From the NCBI GenBank assembly GCA_040080145.1, contig JBEBJA010000055.1, positions 1 through 64,000 of the forward strand: a stretch of DNA of 64,000 nucleotides, read 5' to 3'. Positions within the stretch are counted from its first letter, which is position 1, and every line of letters begins with the position of its first letter. Shown here piece after piece: positions 20,281 to 28,180 of the stretch. The notes under the pieces are model-generated. The model saw only the letters and a program-made list of their open reading frames with translations, had not been told where the DNA came from and searched no databases. A program made the translations under genes and the position numbers. Source of the stretch: JANXVY01 sp040080145. Its GTDB lineage: Bacteria > Pseudomonadota > Alphaproteobacteria > Rhizobiales > Hyphomicrobiaceae.

Positions 20281-20655
20281 GTGCGCGATGAATTCCGCAA
20301 ACTGCTAAGCGCAATTCAGTTCGCCGCGCACCATTTGGCAATGGCAATTGTGGTCATTTTGACCCTGCTCGGTTGCGTAGCTTGGTTGATCTGGGAGATT
20401 CCGTCGGGTCCGGCCCGTGAGGCCGTGGGCGAGGTTCGTACGCGATGGGCGCAGACGAAGCGAGATATGTTGCAACACACGTTGACACTCCAAGTTCATC
20501 TCGACGATGGTCGGCACGTTGTGGTCACCAGCACCTTTCCTCAAATTCCCGCAATTGGCAGCCGTGTATTGCTCCGCGATGAATCCAACCTGTTTGGCTA
20601 CCATCGCTACTACTGGGACGGCCTCGTCCCCCAACCACCCAAACCTGCCCCATGA
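20281..20655 (+). CDS. Membrane-anchored small protein, paralogue 1 of 3
   Basis: 124 residues with a GTG start. One membrane anchor (LAMAIVVILTLLGCVAWLIW) is followed by an extracytoplasmic beta-type domain with TLQVHLDDGRHVVVTSTFPQ and GSRVLLRD. The same layout and a v-x-L-x-DGr-x-v ... P-x-iG-x-x-V pattern recur in the next two genes, so the three look paralogous. It overlaps the next gene by four bases (ATGA). No family name is offered. Confidence 0.6.
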   Translation: MRDEFRKLLSAIQFAAHHLAMAIVVILTLLGCVAWLIWEIPSGPAREAVGEVRTRWAQTKRDMLQHTLTLQVHLDDGRHVVVTSTFPQIPAIGSRVLLRDESNLFGYHRYYWDGLVPQPPKPAP

Positions 20656-20993
20656 CCCGCCACCAGCGCACTCGCCTCACTCAATTCCTGATCGGCTTTG
20701 CCGCCCTCATCGGCCTGTCGCTGGCGTATGACGCCTGGCTCCCCACCGTCTCTACAACACGAGACACCCTCACCGGCCGCCACACCAAATGCGGCCCTGT
20801 TACCAATTCCGGCCCAAGGGAAACCCCTGGCCTGCGCGGACCCAAACGCTACATGCTGATGGCGCGCCTTCCCGATGGCCGCCTGATCCGCGTCGAGCGC
20901 AAAGCAACCGAACTCCCACCCTGCGGTGCGACACTGACGATTGAAGAGCGTCTCACGCCGTGGGGTTCAGTGTGGTACTGGACAGCGCAATAG
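20652..20993 (+). CDS. Membrane-anchored small protein, paralogue 2 of 3
   Basis: 113 residues. Membrane anchor FLIGFAALIGLSLAYDAWL, then an extracytoplasmic domain with YMLMARLPDGRLIRVERK and GATLTIEER. Two cysteines (KCGPV, PPCGA) could pair outside the cytoplasm. Translation is coupled to the gene before by an ATGA overlap. Confidence 0.6.
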   Translation: MTRHQRTRLTQFLIGFAALIGLSLAYDAWLPTVSTTRDTLTGRHTKCGPVTNSGPRETPGLRGPKRYMLMARLPDGRLIRVERKATELPPCGATLTIEERLTPWGSVWYWTAQ

Positions 20994-21125
20994 GCCGCTG
21001 AATGCTGCTCCCCTATGTCCCCAAAACGGATGGGTCTGGGAAGCTGCGCTTCCCAGCGGGGTCTTGCGGGGCTGGCCCCGCTCGCGGCGCGAGCCGCGAC
21101 CGAACCAACCCACGGAGCCGACAAC

Positions 21126-21467
21126 ATGCGCGCAGAAACGAAATACCGCCTGGAGCGGGCCATCTGGATGCAAAGGGCCAAATATGCCGGCATCGGCTTA
21201 GGCCTTTGCCTTGTCATGGCAGGCCTCTTCGCCTGGATCTCAGCCGATAGCTCTGTGCAACTGGTCCGCGTTCCAGCGACTGTGACTGCGGTTCGTCCCC
21301 TTGCCACCAAGAACACGGCGGCAGGTCTGATTGTCGAGGTGAAGCTCGCCGACGGCAAAGTCATGGACCTGATGGTCAATCAGATCACCGACCCCAAGAT
21401 CGGCCAGCAGGTCGAAATCACCGAGCATCGTCACGCCACAGGCCGCAAAACCCACAGCTGGAAATAG
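21126..21467 (+). CDS. Membrane-anchored small protein, paralogue 3 of 3
   Basis: 113 residues from the ATG at 21,126, which has GGAG upstream; the 132 bases before it contain G+C-rich inverted repeats. Anchor YAGIGLGLCLVMAGLFAWI, then VPATVTAV ... GLIVEVKLADGKVMDLMV and GQQVEITEH. The DGk core and the terminal V-x-I match the two preceding proteins. The next gene starts four bases after the stop. Confidence 0.6.
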   Translation: MRAETKYRLERAIWMQRAKYAGIGLGLCLVMAGLFAWISADSSVQLVRVPATVTAVRPLATKNTAAGLIVEVKLADGKVMDLMVNQITDPKIGQQVEITEHRHATGRKTHSWK

Positions 21468-21471
21468 CTGC

Positions 21472-21936
21472 ATGAGCGCGATCGGACCGGCAGTCGCGTT
21501 GGGAATGGCCGCAATCGCTGGCGCATGCCTGGCGACACAGGCAGGCATCAATGCCCAGCTTGGCCGCTACCTGGGCCACCCGCTTTGGGCGACGTTCGTG
21601 TCATTCGCGATCGGAACGCTCTTCATCGTCCCATTGCTGATGCTGTGGAGAGCCCCCGCGCCGGGTCTAACGGCGGCGTTGGACGGTCCGTGGTGGATTT
21701 GGACCGGCGGCGTGATTGGCGTGTTCTTCGTGACCGCCGCGCTGGTGCTGGCACCGCAAACCGGCATCGCGGCGTTTCTCGGCGCGATGATCGCAGGCCA
21801 GCTTCTCGCCTCGCTCATCATCGACCACTATGGTTTGATCGGCCTGCCCATGCGTCCGCTGACGCCAAGCAGAGTGCTGGGAACCGTGTTGATTGTCGCC
21901 GGAGTCCTCGTTACGCAGTTTCCACGCACGCCATGA
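21472..21936 (+). CDS. DMT-superfamily transporter half, DUF606/YdcZ type (1)
   Basis: 154 residues with five hydrophobic segments. The opening ATQAGINAQLGRYLGHPLWA, the middle WIWTGGVIGVFFVTAALVLAP and GAMIAGQLLASLIIDHYGLIG are hallmarks of the DUF606 branch of the drug/metabolite transporter superfamily. Members are half-size and work as homo- or heterodimers; substrates are mostly unknown. The gene is followed by a closely similar gene of identical length. Confidence 0.9.
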   Translation: MSAIGPAVALGMAAIAGACLATQAGINAQLGRYLGHPLWATFVSFAIGTLFIVPLLMLWRAPAPGLTAALDGPWWIWTGGVIGVFFVTAALVLAPQTGIAAFLGAMIAGQLLASLIIDHYGLIGLPMRPLTPSRVLGTVLIVAGVLVTQFPRTP

Positions 21937-21994
21937 TGGAACGGGCCATCCGCGTCAGACCGCCGGCCCCCTCCAACGCACGCGAGCTCAAATC

Positions 21995-22459
21995 ATGACG
22001 TCGATGCCGCCAATCCTCGCCATGTTGCTTGCAGCACTCGCAGGCGCAGGCCTCGCCGTGCAATCGGGCTCCAACGCCGTGCTGGGCCGTATGTTGGGAC
22101 ATCCCATGTGGGCGTCGTTCTGGCAGTTCGCTGCCGGAACGGTGCTCATCATGGCGGTTATGGTGGCCTTGCGCGTGCCTTACCCGGCCTTTGCAGCGAC
22201 GGCGGCGGGCGCACCGTGGTGGGTTTGGATCGGCTTCATCACCGGTTCGTATTTCGTTGTCGCGGCACTGAGCCTTGCCCCGGTCATTGGCGTCGGCGGC
22301 TTTATTGCAGCACTGGTGGCGGGCCAAATGATCGCGTCGCTGATCCTGGATCATTACGGTTTGGTCGGCCTCATGCCCAGGCCGCTGACGCTCGCACGCG
22401 CCGCCGGTGCCGTCCTGATTATCGCCGGAGTGCTGTTAATTCAAATCCCGCGCACATAA
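21995..22459 (+). CDS. DMT-superfamily transporter half, DUF606/YdcZ type (2)
   Basis: 154 residues from the ATG at 21,995, colinear with the preceding protein: AVQSGSNAVLGRMLGHPMWA, WVWIGFITGSYFVVAALSLAP and ALVAGQMIASLILDHYGLVG. The pair looks like a tandem duplication forming a heterodimeric carrier. An upstream in-frame ATG at 21,893 overlaps the first gene and lacks the transporter fold, so it is not used. Confidence 0.9.
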   Translation: MTSMPPILAMLLAALAGAGLAVQSGSNAVLGRMLGHPMWASFWQFAAGTVLIMAVMVALRVPYPAFAATAAGAPWWVWIGFITGSYFVVAALSLAPVIGVGGFIAALVAGQMIASLILDHYGLVGLMPRPLTLARAAGAVLIIAGVLLIQIPRT

Positions 22460-22527
22460 CGCACACCAAGCGTTGACGAGAGCCCTAGGCACACTATAGA
22501 AGCGGGTCTTCGCAAAACGCGAACAAT

Positions 22528-22611
22528 GCCCCGGTGGCGGAACGGTAGACGCGGCAGACTCAAAATCTGCTATCGCGAGGTGTGGGGGTTCGAGTCCCTC
22601 CCGGGGCACCA
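22528..22611 (+). tRNA. tRNA-Leu (anticodon CAA)
   Basis: Acceptor arms GCCCCGG/CCGGGGC, D-arm region GTGGCGGAACGGTAGACGC, anticodon stem CAGA/TCTG with loop CTCAAAA (CAA, decoding UUG), a class II variable arm, T-arm with GGTTCGAGTCC, discriminator A and an encoded CCA. The 3' 26 bases are repeated at 49,164-49,189, so this gene is the attachment site of the element that follows and is kept intact by the integration. Confidence 0.97.
22586..22611. other. attL: 3' end of tRNA-Leu
   Basis: 26 bases from the T-arm through CCA are identical to 49,164-49,189. This is the left boundary of the ~26.6-kb integrated element. Confidence 0.9.
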
Positions 22612-22672
22612 GTTTTTCAACATTCCATATTTTTCAATGTTATCAGCTGGTTGCTGTGGTGCCCCGCAAAGC

Positions 22673-22711
22673 TACTCCCAAGACCTACTCCCAATTTCTA
22701 CTCCCATCCTC
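22673..22711 (+). repeat. Left arm-type direct repeats (3 x 13 bp)
   Basis: TACTCCCA occurs at 22,673, 22,686 and 22,699, exactly 13 bases apart, 60 bases inside attL. The same octamer at the same 13-base spacing and orientation occurs twice at the right end. Arrays like this are typical arm-type binding sites of tyrosine integrases. Confidence 0.75.
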
Positions 22712-23243
22712 AACTTTGAGTGGTTTCCAACCGGACCCACGCGATTGCGCGGCTGGACCGGCGCGAATTACGGCAAACCCGCGTCCATGATTTTGGAGCC
22801 GTTCATCGCGCCATAGCCCAAGCCCGCAGACGCAGGGCCCCAGTCAACACCGCGCCCACTCGCGCGCCCGAAGGGCTTGGTGTTGATAGGGAAGCGGCGG
22901 AGGGCAGGATGGCATGCTGATAACGGCCAAGGCTCATGGATCGCCCATGATTTTGGTGGGTTTGGAGCCCCCTTGGTCCAGTTCCAGCTTGGTTCGGGCG
23001 TGGCTGACCGCGTCAGGGATCGAAGCCCACAGGGTCGAGACGCGGCACGCGGCTCGATTCACGAGAGCCCGGCCTCGACCGTAGGGAGGGGGGCGCCTCG
23101 GTTCAATGAGGCAGGTAATTTCCAAAGCTAGGAGCTGCCGAGCTAGGCGGCAGACTTGATAGATCGCCCCATGAGCGCTTTGGACTGATACCTCCAGAAT
23201 CGTGTAAAGCTGTCGGCAGCTTCCTCGACCTTAGGTCTCGCCA
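22712..23243. other. Left end of the element, no convincing gene
   Basis: About 530 bases between the integrase-type repeats and the first candidate genes. Short frames exist on both strands, but none has a ribosome binding site with a protein-like sequence. Repeated motifs such as CCATGATTTTGG (around 22,786 and 22,945) are visible. Confidence 0.4.
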
Positions 23244-23375
23244 ATGTCACAAGATAAGAAAACACCGCCAGCACCGAAGCCGCCACCCCCGCCACCGAAT
23301 ACAGCCTCTACAAAAGGCGACACAGGTGGACGCCCCACACCACAGGCGAAGCCGCCCGGCAAAGGCTCGAAGTAA
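23244..23375 (+). CDS. Possible 43-residue proline-rich peptide
   Basis: ATG at 23,244 opens a 43-codon frame dominated by Pro, Lys and Thr (PPAPKPPPPPPNT) and closed by TAA. It converges with, and overlaps by about 70 bases, the leftward membrane-protein gene at 23,308. The ribosome binding site is poor (TTAGGT). It may be a real small gene or chance. Confidence 0.25.
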   Translation: MSQDKKTPPAPKPPPPPPNTASTKGDTGGRPTPQAKPPGKGSK

Positions 23376-23958
23376 TTACAAGCCCAGAAATCACGGTGAT
23401 GGCGACAGCCGTCGCCGTGATGCCAGCCACGTAGGCCCTTTTGAGATGCTTTGACGACGCGTCGTTGATCGCTTCGTTTTCTTGGAGGCTCGCGGCAACT
23501 CTTTGAAGATACTCATTCATTACATCGTTTGCGGGAATGGAGTTTTCCCGAGCCCACACCCAAAAATCGGGTTTCATCCCGGTCAAAAAGATCGGGACCG
23601 TCCAGTGCGCGCGGAACGCCGAAACAACTCCAAAAAATAGGCAAGTGACGACGGCGACCGCCGCTGTTGCGACCACCAGCTCAACAGATTTCAGATTTGC
23701 GATAAGTACCGTCGACAAAGCACCAATGATGGCGAAGTAGATTCCAATCAACTGAACTGCTTTGCGGTCGTTGTGATAGATCAGCTGCACGAGCCCTTCA
23801 TGGCGGCGAACCACGTCTTGGATAATAACCTCGTCCAGCTTCGACGGTTGACGCGCGTCTAATTCGGTCTTCGTCACGGAATTCAGCGGGACGGCTGGGG
23901 CAACTTCCGTCACAAGACGGGCCTGAATTTCTTTGATCGAGCCAGGCTCAGAAATCAT
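23308..23958 (-). CDS. Multi-pass membrane protein of unknown function
   Basis: 216 residues from the ATG at 23,958, with GAGG eight bases upstream. Two adjacent hydrophobic segments (AVQLIGIYFAIIGALSTVLIA and VVATAAVAVVTCLFFGVVSAF) and one C-terminal segment (GITATAVAITVISGLVI) flank an amphipathic linker ending in ENEAINDASSKHLKRAY. The layout is reminiscent of small membrane effector families associated with phage defence, such as SLATT-like proteins, but no diagnostic motif is present; that comparison is only a suggestion. It is the first gene inside the left end of the element. Confidence 0.55.
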   Translation of the reverse strand: MISEPGSIKEIQARLVTEVAPAVPLNSVTKTELDARQPSKLDEVIIQDVVRRHEGLVQLIYHNDRKAVQLIGIYFAIIGALSTVLIANLKSVELVVATAAVAVVTCLFFGVVSAFRAHWTVPIFLTGMKPDFWVWARENSIPANDVMNEYLQRVAASLQENEAINDASSKHLKRAYVAGITATAVAITVISGLVITSSLCRAASPVVWGVHLCRLL

Positions 23959-24201
23959 GAGACACCTCACGGGAGGGAGCGTCCAAGTGAGTTACATGAT
24001 TCGAGTAGGCTAAGGCGCGTCGATCAGCAGGAGCACGATAGAAGGCGTTTTAAACGGTTTTTGCCGATCTGAACGACCTCAGGACTGGTCAGCCAAAAAA
24101 ATCGTTTTTGGTGGCGTTGTGGTAGCTTAGTGATGAATCTGGATGCTTCAGACCCAAGTCCACGCAGAGGCATCTTTCAAAAACCCAAAATGAAAACTGC
24201 C

Positions 24202-24261
24202 TGTTCTGTCATTCTGAGAATTGTTCAGAAAAAGTGTTCTGTGATGTTCTGTAGTGTTCTG
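24202..24261. repeat. Short TGTTCTG repeats beside the origin
   Basis: TGTTCTG occurs about four times between 24,202 and 24,261 (24,202; 24,235; 24,245; 24,255), with a near match at 24,222. They lie immediately before the iteron array and may be additional protein-binding sites of the origin. Confidence 0.5.
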
Positions 24262-24274
24262 TTCTATATATGGC

Positions 24275-24454
24275 GCGACCAACTCAGCGGAGAAGCGCGA
24301 CCAACTCAGCGGTAACCTGCGACCAAGTCAGCGGAAGATTAGGCCCAAGCGCGACCAACTCAGCGGAGCGGTGCGACCAACTCAGCGGAGGTAGCGGCTA
24401 AGTTATTGAAAATTTTGATTTGGCTTGAGGGCATAGCGCGACCAACTCAGCGGA
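24275..24454. repeat. Iteron array, probable replication origin (oriV)
   Basis: Six copies of the 17-mer GCGACCAACTCAGCGGA start at 24,275, 24,297, 24,319, 24,351, 24,373 and 24,438. Four are exact, the copy at 24,297 differs only in its last base and the one at 24,319 in one internal base. Spacing is 22, 22, 32, 22 and 65 bases. An A/T-rich stretch (TTATTGAAAATTTTGATTTG) lies between copies five and six. The array sits just beyond the 3' end of repA, the expected initiator. This layout is diagnostic of iteron-regulated theta replicons. Confidence 0.88.
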
Positions 24455-24482
24455 GATAACCGAGTCTATTCTCGTCACGATG

Positions 24483-25493
24483 TCAGGCCGTCAGTGGCAG
24501 CGCGAGGAGCTGAGGATCGGCTGGCTCCAAGTGAATTCCGCTCTGGTCGAGGAACACCGGCAGCTTCGGAAAGACTTCCTGAATGTGACGCAAGTCCTCT
24601 TGCAGGGCCGCCATGAAATCGCGCTGACGGCCGTAACCGTCGCCGAATTGCTGGGCGAGAGCCTCCCATGAAATCACGGTCTTGGCCGAGATACTGTAGA
24701 GACGCCAGCCGAGCCAGAAATAGAGATCGATCTTGCGGGCGGAGCCAGCGAACGCGCGAATCGCATGGACGTTGACTGGCAGCGCATGACGCTTGAGGCT
24801 ATCGAACATGGCCGGACTGAACGTCACCGTGCTGGGCCACAGCGAGCGCTGGTGCGGATCAAGAGCCAGCCATAAATCGATATCTTCAATCGGAGAAATG
24901 GTCCGCGTGCGCACGCGCTGGCCGGTCCACACGCTCATGCGCATGGTGCAGGCCGAAAGAGCATTGAGCTGCTCGCGAAACGCGGTCAATGCGCCACGCT
25001 TACCCCCGGAATCGTTGAAACCAAGATCGCGGACGAAGCCCGTAAAGGTGTCGGCGATGTCGATGGTGGCCGACTTTTGACGGACGGCCTCGCTGCACAA
25101 ATGCATCAAGATCAGCCGGGCTTTGGGTCCGAACGGGACCGGCTGCAGGATCTTGTTGCCGTTGGTATCGCGCAAGAAGCCAGCACTGACATCAAGGGCC
25201 ATATTGCCCTGGCGGCGCTCGAAGTCACGGGTGTTGCCGGGCAAACGGCGATAGGGCAGTCCGCAGATCGCGAGAACGCTGTGGATGTGGCGCAAGTCGT
25301 CACGAACGATCGGCTGCTCGTCCAACGTGGCACGGGCTGCTAGCCGCCGGCGTTGGGCAGGCGCAACGGCAGACAGCTGATCACGTTTGGCTTGGATTTC
25401 CTCAAGCTGTTTGCGTTTTAGGCCGAAACTGGCGAGGTTGCGATGCCGTTCCAGTTCGGCGACGAGATCGGCATCGCGAACGCCGTCGATCAT
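24483..25493 (-). CDS. repA: Plasmid replication initiator RepA
   Basis: 336 residues. The central domain with PFGPKARLILMHLCSEA, DTFTGFVRDLG, GLPYRRLPGNTRDFERR and KIDLYFWLGWRLYS is that of the 'plasmid encoded RepA' family (RepA_C) of proteobacterial plasmids, which binds iterons and starts theta replication. The gene overlaps the preceding ribbon-helix-helix gene by four bases (ATGA), so initiator and partition genes form one operon. The iteron array begins 29 bases past the stop. It appears intact, so the element may be able to replicate when excised. Confidence 0.88.
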   Translation of the reverse strand: MIDGVRDADLVAELERHRNLASFGLKRKQLEEIQAKRDQLSAVAPAQRRRLAARATLDEQPIVRDDLRHIHSVLAICGLPYRRLPGNTRDFERRQGNMALDVSAGFLRDTNGNKILQPVPFGPKARLILMHLCSEAVRQKSATIDIADTFTGFVRDLGFNDSGGKRGALTAFREQLNALSACTMRMSVWTGQRVRTRTISPIEDIDLWLALDPHQRSLWPSTVTFSPAMFDSLKRHALPVNVHAIRAFAGSARKIDLYFWLGWRLYSISAKTVISWEALAQQFGDGYGRQRDFMAALQEDLRHIQEVFPKLPVFLDQSGIHLEPADPQLLALPLTA

Positions 25494-25795
25494 GCAACGG
25501 CACTTTTTTGGTGTTTGCGAAACAAATCGTTGAGGGCTTCCTCTAGCAAATCCTGGATCGAGAGGTCGCGATCAGCAGCCAACAGCCGCAATTGCTTGGC
25601 AACCAACGGATCGAAATGCCCCGCAATCTGACGCTTGCCGTCGCGGCTTGGAACGACGGACCGGGCACGCGCAGGAACGGGCGGCATCTGGTTGAGGTTT
25701 ACGATGGTGGCTGCCATGGGTTCAGGCGGCGCGGCGTCTTGCTTCATGCCTTGCATGGCGGCCTTGAGTGCGTTGATGGGTGGACGTGTCGTCAT
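25490..25795 (-). CDS. Ribbon-helix-helix partition partner (ParG-like)
   Basis: 101 residues from the ATG at 25,795, four bases past the parA stop. The N-terminal half is a flexible, basic/proline-rich arm; the C-terminal half KRQIAGHFDPLVAKQLRLLA followed by SIQDLLEEALNDLF is a ribbon-helix-helix DNA-binding fold. Such small proteins accompany ParA ATPases as centromere-binding partner and operon repressor. The next gene, repA, starts inside its stop codon. A longer start reading back into parA is rejected. Confidence 0.75.
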   Translation of the reverse strand: MTTRPPINALKAAMQGMKQDAAPPEPMAATIVNLNQMPPVPARARSVVPSRDGKRQIAGHFDPLVAKQLRLLAADRDLSIQDLLEEALNDLFRKHQKSAVA

Positions 25796-25799
25796 GTCG

Positions 25800-26426
25800 T
25801 CATGCTGACCTTTCGAGCCGTTTGATTGTCGACGTGTAGAGCTGTCGGATTTCCGACGCGGCGGCACCGGTGGGCTCGTACTCGATGACACCTAAACCCT
25901 CCGCCAATGACTTGACGAATGCCACCCGGTTGCCGAGCCGGAAAGGTGCCAGCGGAATTGGGTATTCGGTCAGTGCATCGGCCGCTTGATCGGCAAGCGA
26001 CGATGAGGCCCGGCAGGCGTTCAACACGAACAGGGCAGGCTTTTTGGCCAGCTGAACGATGTTGACACTATCGCCGATGGCATCCAGGTCGAGGTTTGAA
26101 GGCTGGCAAGGAATGAGCACGAGATCGCTCAGTTTCGCCGCGATCAGGGAGGCGCTCTCAGATTTGGGGGCGGTGTCAATTACGACCAGATCGGCATGAC
26201 CGGCACGGGCACGCTCAACCAGCTCCGCGAGGTTGGGTCCGTGGCCCGAAACGATCACCGGGGCCTCTGCCGCACGCAGCCGCGACCATCGAGCTGCACT
26301 TTGCTGAGGATCGAGATCGATCACGACAACCGAGTTTCCAGCAGCTACCGCCGCAATGGCGAGATTGAGAGCAATGGTGGTCTTGCCAGCACCGCCCTTC
26401 TGAGAAATCATCGCAATTGTCTGCAT
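25800..26426 (-). CDS. parA: ParA-family partition ATPase
   Basis: 208 residues from the ATG at 26,426. The deviant Walker A SQKGGAGKTT (residues 8-17), switch I-like VVIDLDPQQSAARWS and Walker B LVVIDTAPKSES mark the short, ParF-type ParA without an N-terminal DNA-binding domain. It drives segregation of the element together with the ribbon-helix-helix partner encoded next. A perfect 16-bp palindrome straddles the start codon. An upstream in-frame ATG at 26,498 would place the palindrome inside the gene; family length favours 26,426. Confidence 0.88.
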   Translation of the reverse strand: MQTIAMISQKGGAGKTTIALNLAIAAVAAGNSVVVIDLDPQQSAARWSRLRAAEAPVIVSGHGPNLAELVERARAGHADLVVIDTAPKSESASLIAAKLSDLVLIPCQPSNLDLDAIGDSVNIVQLAKKPALFVLNACRASSSLADQAADALTEYPIPLAPFRLGNRVAFVKSLAEGLGVIEYEPTGAAASEIRQLYTSTIKRLERSA

Positions 26427-26434
26427 GCAGACAT
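26419..26434. promoter_or_regulatory. Palindrome over the parA start codon
   Basis: TGTCTGCATGCAGACA is a perfect 16-bp palindrome whose centre is the ATG of parA. A protein bound here would block translation initiation or early transcription, so it may be the operator for autoregulation of the par-rep operon. Confidence 0.5.
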
Positions 26435-26525
26435 ACTGACATGATTGATCGTCGACGTGGAGGGGTGTGGACAGGACGACGTGTCGATTGATGCTCAAAC
26501 TAGCGGCAGCACCGGCAACGCCAAC

Positions 26526-27083
26526 TTAGAATATTCCTGTAGAAACAGCGAGTTCATCGGCAAGCAGCGGCAGTTGATTGCGCCTGAGAATATCGAGGTA
26601 ACCGGTGGGTGAGGTCGGCGGATTGGCAAGACGGGTGCGGACCGTTTTGATTGTGGCGCACAATGCAACCGGTGTAGCCTTGGCAAGAGTGGTTAGCAGC
26701 TGATCGGGATGAACCGGTGGGATGCTGGTCCGGGGAAAGTCTGCCAAATTGAAGGTGAGTATCATGGACGCCTCAGCGGTCATGGCAGCCGCCAATACAT
26801 GCCTGTCGTTCGGATCGGGCAAGACGAGCGTAGAAATGAGGTGCTCGTAGTTGGCAACCCGTGCAACCGGCAATGCCGCCTCAAGACGTAGGCGCGTTCG
26901 GGCCAGTCGCTCGGGAGATAGATCGGGTCGCGTCAAGGCCAGCGCATAAGTCCATTCATCCTGAACGGCATCGGACCATCGAAGGTCGAGCAGCCCGTCA
27001 ACGCCAAGCTGAACGACGAGATCGCGGACGGCTGCCGAGAACAGCACGTTCGCGTCGAGAAAGCAGCGGATCGGTGACGCCAT
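26526..27083 (-). CDS. PIN-domain toxin
   Basis: 185 residues. The PIN nuclease fold is shown by the first acidic residue in RCFLDANVLFSA, QDEWTYAL in the middle, and the late cluster LPDPNDRHVLAAAMTAEA followed by ILTFNLADFP, the DRHV...TFN-DF pattern of COG3569-like VapC relatives. It is expected to be a ribonuclease toxin. It overlaps the upstream HTH gene by one base, the usual antitoxin-first arrangement. Likely stabilises the element. Confidence 0.82.
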   Translation of the reverse strand: MASPIRCFLDANVLFSAAVRDLVVQLGVDGLLDLRWSDAVQDEWTYALALTRPDLSPERLARTRLRLEAALPVARVANYEHLISTLVLPDPNDRHVLAAAMTAEASMILTFNLADFPRTSIPPVHPDQLLTTLAKATPVALCATIKTVRTRLANPPTSPTGYLDILRRNQLPLLADELAVSTGIF

Positions 27084-27550
27084 CAGGACCGCCGCGTGCC
27101 GCCGTTTCGATAGACGCTCTTAGGTGGCATCACAGGAGGGTCTGTATAGAGGTTCAGTTCTTCGCTGAGCCCAACCAGTTCTTCCATCGCGGCCCGCGAA
27201 ATTTGATCCTGCCGCGCTCTGTGAGCTGCAACAGCGGCACCAGGGATACGCCGGTGGGCACCAACGGCGCGAAACGGCAAGATGCCCTCGTCCATCAGTT
27301 TTGTGATGTAGCCACGGGACACATTTAGAAACTCGGCAGCCTCGTTGGGCGACATTTCCGATTCAGCGGTAATGAGGGCGACCGCTTCCCCTTGAGCAAA
27401 GGTTGCAAGCATCTCGCGGAGCATTGTGGCCACGGGTTCGGGCAACGGCGTTGCCACGCCGTCGAGCCACAGCTCACCTTCGGGGAGACTCCCTGCTATG
27501 GCGCGTGCGCGGTTGATGGCGATTGCATCGGGGGTGTGGGTGCGAGACAT
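27083..27550 (-). CDS. Helix-turn-helix antitoxin partner of the PIN toxin
   Basis: 155 residues from the ATG at 27,550, with a good GGAG. The middle contains an excisionase/MerR-like HTH, MSPNEAAEFLNVSRGYITKLMDEG, followed by PFRAVGAHRRIPGAAVAAHR, the signature of the HTH_17-type antitoxins that pair with PIN toxins. The N-terminal part is probably the toxin-binding or dimerisation region. It is probably autoregulated, as is usual for such modules. A longer frame up to 27,694 runs into the resolvase gene and is rejected. Confidence 0.8.
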   Translation of the reverse strand: MSRTHTPDAIAINRARAIAGSLPEGELWLDGVATPLPEPVATMLREMLATFAQGEAVALITAESEMSPNEAAEFLNVSRGYITKLMDEGILPFRAVGAHRRIPGAAVAAHRARQDQISRAAMEELVGLSEELNLYTDPPVMPPKSVYRNGGTRRS

Positions 27551-27608
27551 AAGTTTACTCCTTCTTCCCTCATTATGTGTCACAACTGTCATAAATGCAA
27601 TGGTTGTA

Positions 27609-28178
27609 TCAACTAAATTTATCTGACCGCCGGATCGGCAAAGCCGCATAGAGCGTGCTGCGGGAGACGCCCAAGACTTTCGCAATGGCCGCAATCGAAA
27701 TCGCCGGATCGGTCAGCATGGCCTTGGCTTTGGTCAGGGCAGCACCATCGAGCTTGCGTGGCCTACCGCCCTTGCGTCCACGGGCCAATGCCGCCTTGAG
27801 TCCGGCGTTGGTGCGCTGCCGGATGATCTCACGCTCAAACTCGGCAAAGGCGCCGGTGATGGAGAAGAACAAGCGCCCTTCCGGCGTCGTGGTATCCATC
27901 TGGGGATTCAGGCACCGGAATCCCGCACCAACTACCTTCAATCGCTCCAGCAGCGCTAACAGCTGCGTCAACGAACGGGCCAGCCTGTCGAGCTTCCAAA
28001 CGACCAACACATCATCCTTGCGCAAATGGTTGAAGGCTTGGTCAAGTTCCGGGCGGTCATCGGCAACGCCGGAGACCTTCTCCTCAAATAGCTTCTCGCA
28101 GCCGACGGCCTTCAAGGCATCGCGCTGCAAGTCCAGATCCTGGTCGTGGGTCGAGACGCGGGCATAGCCGATCAGCAT
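27609..28178 (-). CDS. Serine recombinase, resolvase/invertase family
   Basis: 189 residues. Catalytic domain: MLIGYARVSTHDQDLDLQRDAL with the nucleophilic serine, then VVWKLDRLARS, GRLFFSITGAFAEFEREIIRQRTNAGL, and a C-terminal HTH (AAIAKVLGVSRSTLYAAL). This is the Tn3 resolvase/Pin invertase type. No transposase is nearby, so it probably resolves multimers of the excised element. A 7-bp inverted repeat resembling a res half-site pair lies directly upstream. No Shine-Dalgarno is evident before the ATG. Confidence 0.93.
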   Translation of the reverse strand: MLIGYARVSTHDQDLDLQRDALKAVGCEKLFEEKVSGVADDRPELDQAFNHLRKDDVLVVWKLDRLARSLTQLLALLERLKVVGAGFRCLNPQMDTTTPEGRLFFSITGAFAEFEREIIRQRTNAGLKAALARGRKGGRPRKLDGAALTKAKAMLTDPAISIAAIAKVLGVSRSTLYAALPIRRSDKFS

Positions 28179-28180
28179 GG

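Noticed and set aside
24275..24454. The regular repeats as a CRISPR array
   Set aside because: Units are 17 bases with 5- to 48-base gaps beside repA, which fits iterons and not a repeat-spacer array.
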